Part shown: piece after piece, positions 32,274 to 32,354 of the stretch | Numbering within the stretch: the first letter of the stretch is position 1 | Layout of the letters: every line of letters begins with the position of its first letter | Program-made: the position numbers and the translations under genes | Assembly (NCBI GenBank): GCA_002493595.1 | Contig: DKZG01000026.1 | Location: 1 to 32,354, forward strand | Direction: 5' to 3' | Length of the DNA: 32,354 nt | Origin: Ruminococcaceae bacterium UBA7080 | Lineage (GTDB): Bacteria; Bacillota; Clostridia; Oscillospirales; Acutalibacteraceae | Notes under the pieces: generated by a model | What the model saw: the letters and a program-made list of their open reading frames with translations, nothing else | Told to the model about the DNA's origin: nothing | The model's database searches: none

Positions 32274-32354
32274 ACCCTGCTGAAATTTAAAACTTATTAA
32301 GAATACAATACTTCGATTTTCAATAATTTCTGCGTAGAACTTTAGGTTCTATAA
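32274..32354. other. Window end after the adhesin gene
   Basis: No gene is seen. AGAAC and GTTCT near the very end could be half of a terminator cut by the window. Confidence 0.3.

Overview
The window looks like a chromosome segment of an AT-rich, Gram-positive member of the Clostridia, probably a gut Ruminococcus/Oscillospiraceae-type bacterium. This rests on the low GC, strong GGAGG-type ribosome binding sites, TTG/GTG starts, sortase-anchored Cna-B adhesins and Firmicutes-type gene pairs (ACT/UPF0237 with UPF0210, Lrp with an aminotransferase). The exact taxon cannot be fixed from the sequence.

Positions 1-12413 form a genomic island inserted in the 3' end of a tRNA-Trp gene. The window opens inside the T-loop of that tRNA (1-22). 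The same 3' end recurs at 12392-12413, and AGCATCAAA-type repeats that resemble integrase arm sites lie just inside both ends. From left to right the island carries a SIR2-HerA defence operon with a third Cys-rich gene (262-3958), a tyrosine integrase on the minus strand (3998-5212), a wrecked MobP/MobL relaxase with a small upstream gene and possible oriT (5271-6420), a broken unidentified gene (6394-6857), a two-gene unit of an HD-domain dNTPase-like protein and a metallophosphoesterase with an unrecognised N-terminal domain (7410-11184), and an MNT/HEPN toxin-antitoxin pair (11412-12144). It reads as a former mobilizable element that kept its defence cargo and integrase while its transfer gene decayed.

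Immediately right of the island, 12626-15962 is a second accessory block. A near-consensus promoter drives four tightly packed genes: a small recombinase-domain gene, a KilA-N gene, a voltage-gated-type K+ channel gene and an FRG-domain gene. Three of the four carry exactly one in-frame stop and no frameshift: codon 3 of the recombinase gene, the Tyr of the channel's GYG filter, and one codon in the FRG gene. KilA-N is intact. The original order (DNA-binding sensor-like protein, channel, FRG protein) resembles a defence operon, but I cannot name it as a known system.

From about 16 kb the backbone resumes: an FAD oxidoreductase with a C-terminal Rieske domain (minus), a Lys/Ala-rich one-pass membrane protein, the UPF0210/ACT pair (minus), then a run of PHP phosphoesterase, Lrp/AsnC regulator, PLP aminotransferase, ispE and an iron-type alcohol dehydrogenase. 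A promoter bracketed by two CCTA-N9-TAGG palindromes then drives a sulfur-assimilation pair (metY-like and cysK-like). The window ends with two secreted or surface proteins: a fibronectin-III-like protein and a 1198-residue thioester/Cna-B adhesin with an SPLTG sorting signal.

The best candidates for something undescribed are the HD-dNTPase/metallophosphoesterase pair, the third gene of the SIR2-HerA operon, and the KilA-N/channel/FRG operon with its set of single nonsense codons.
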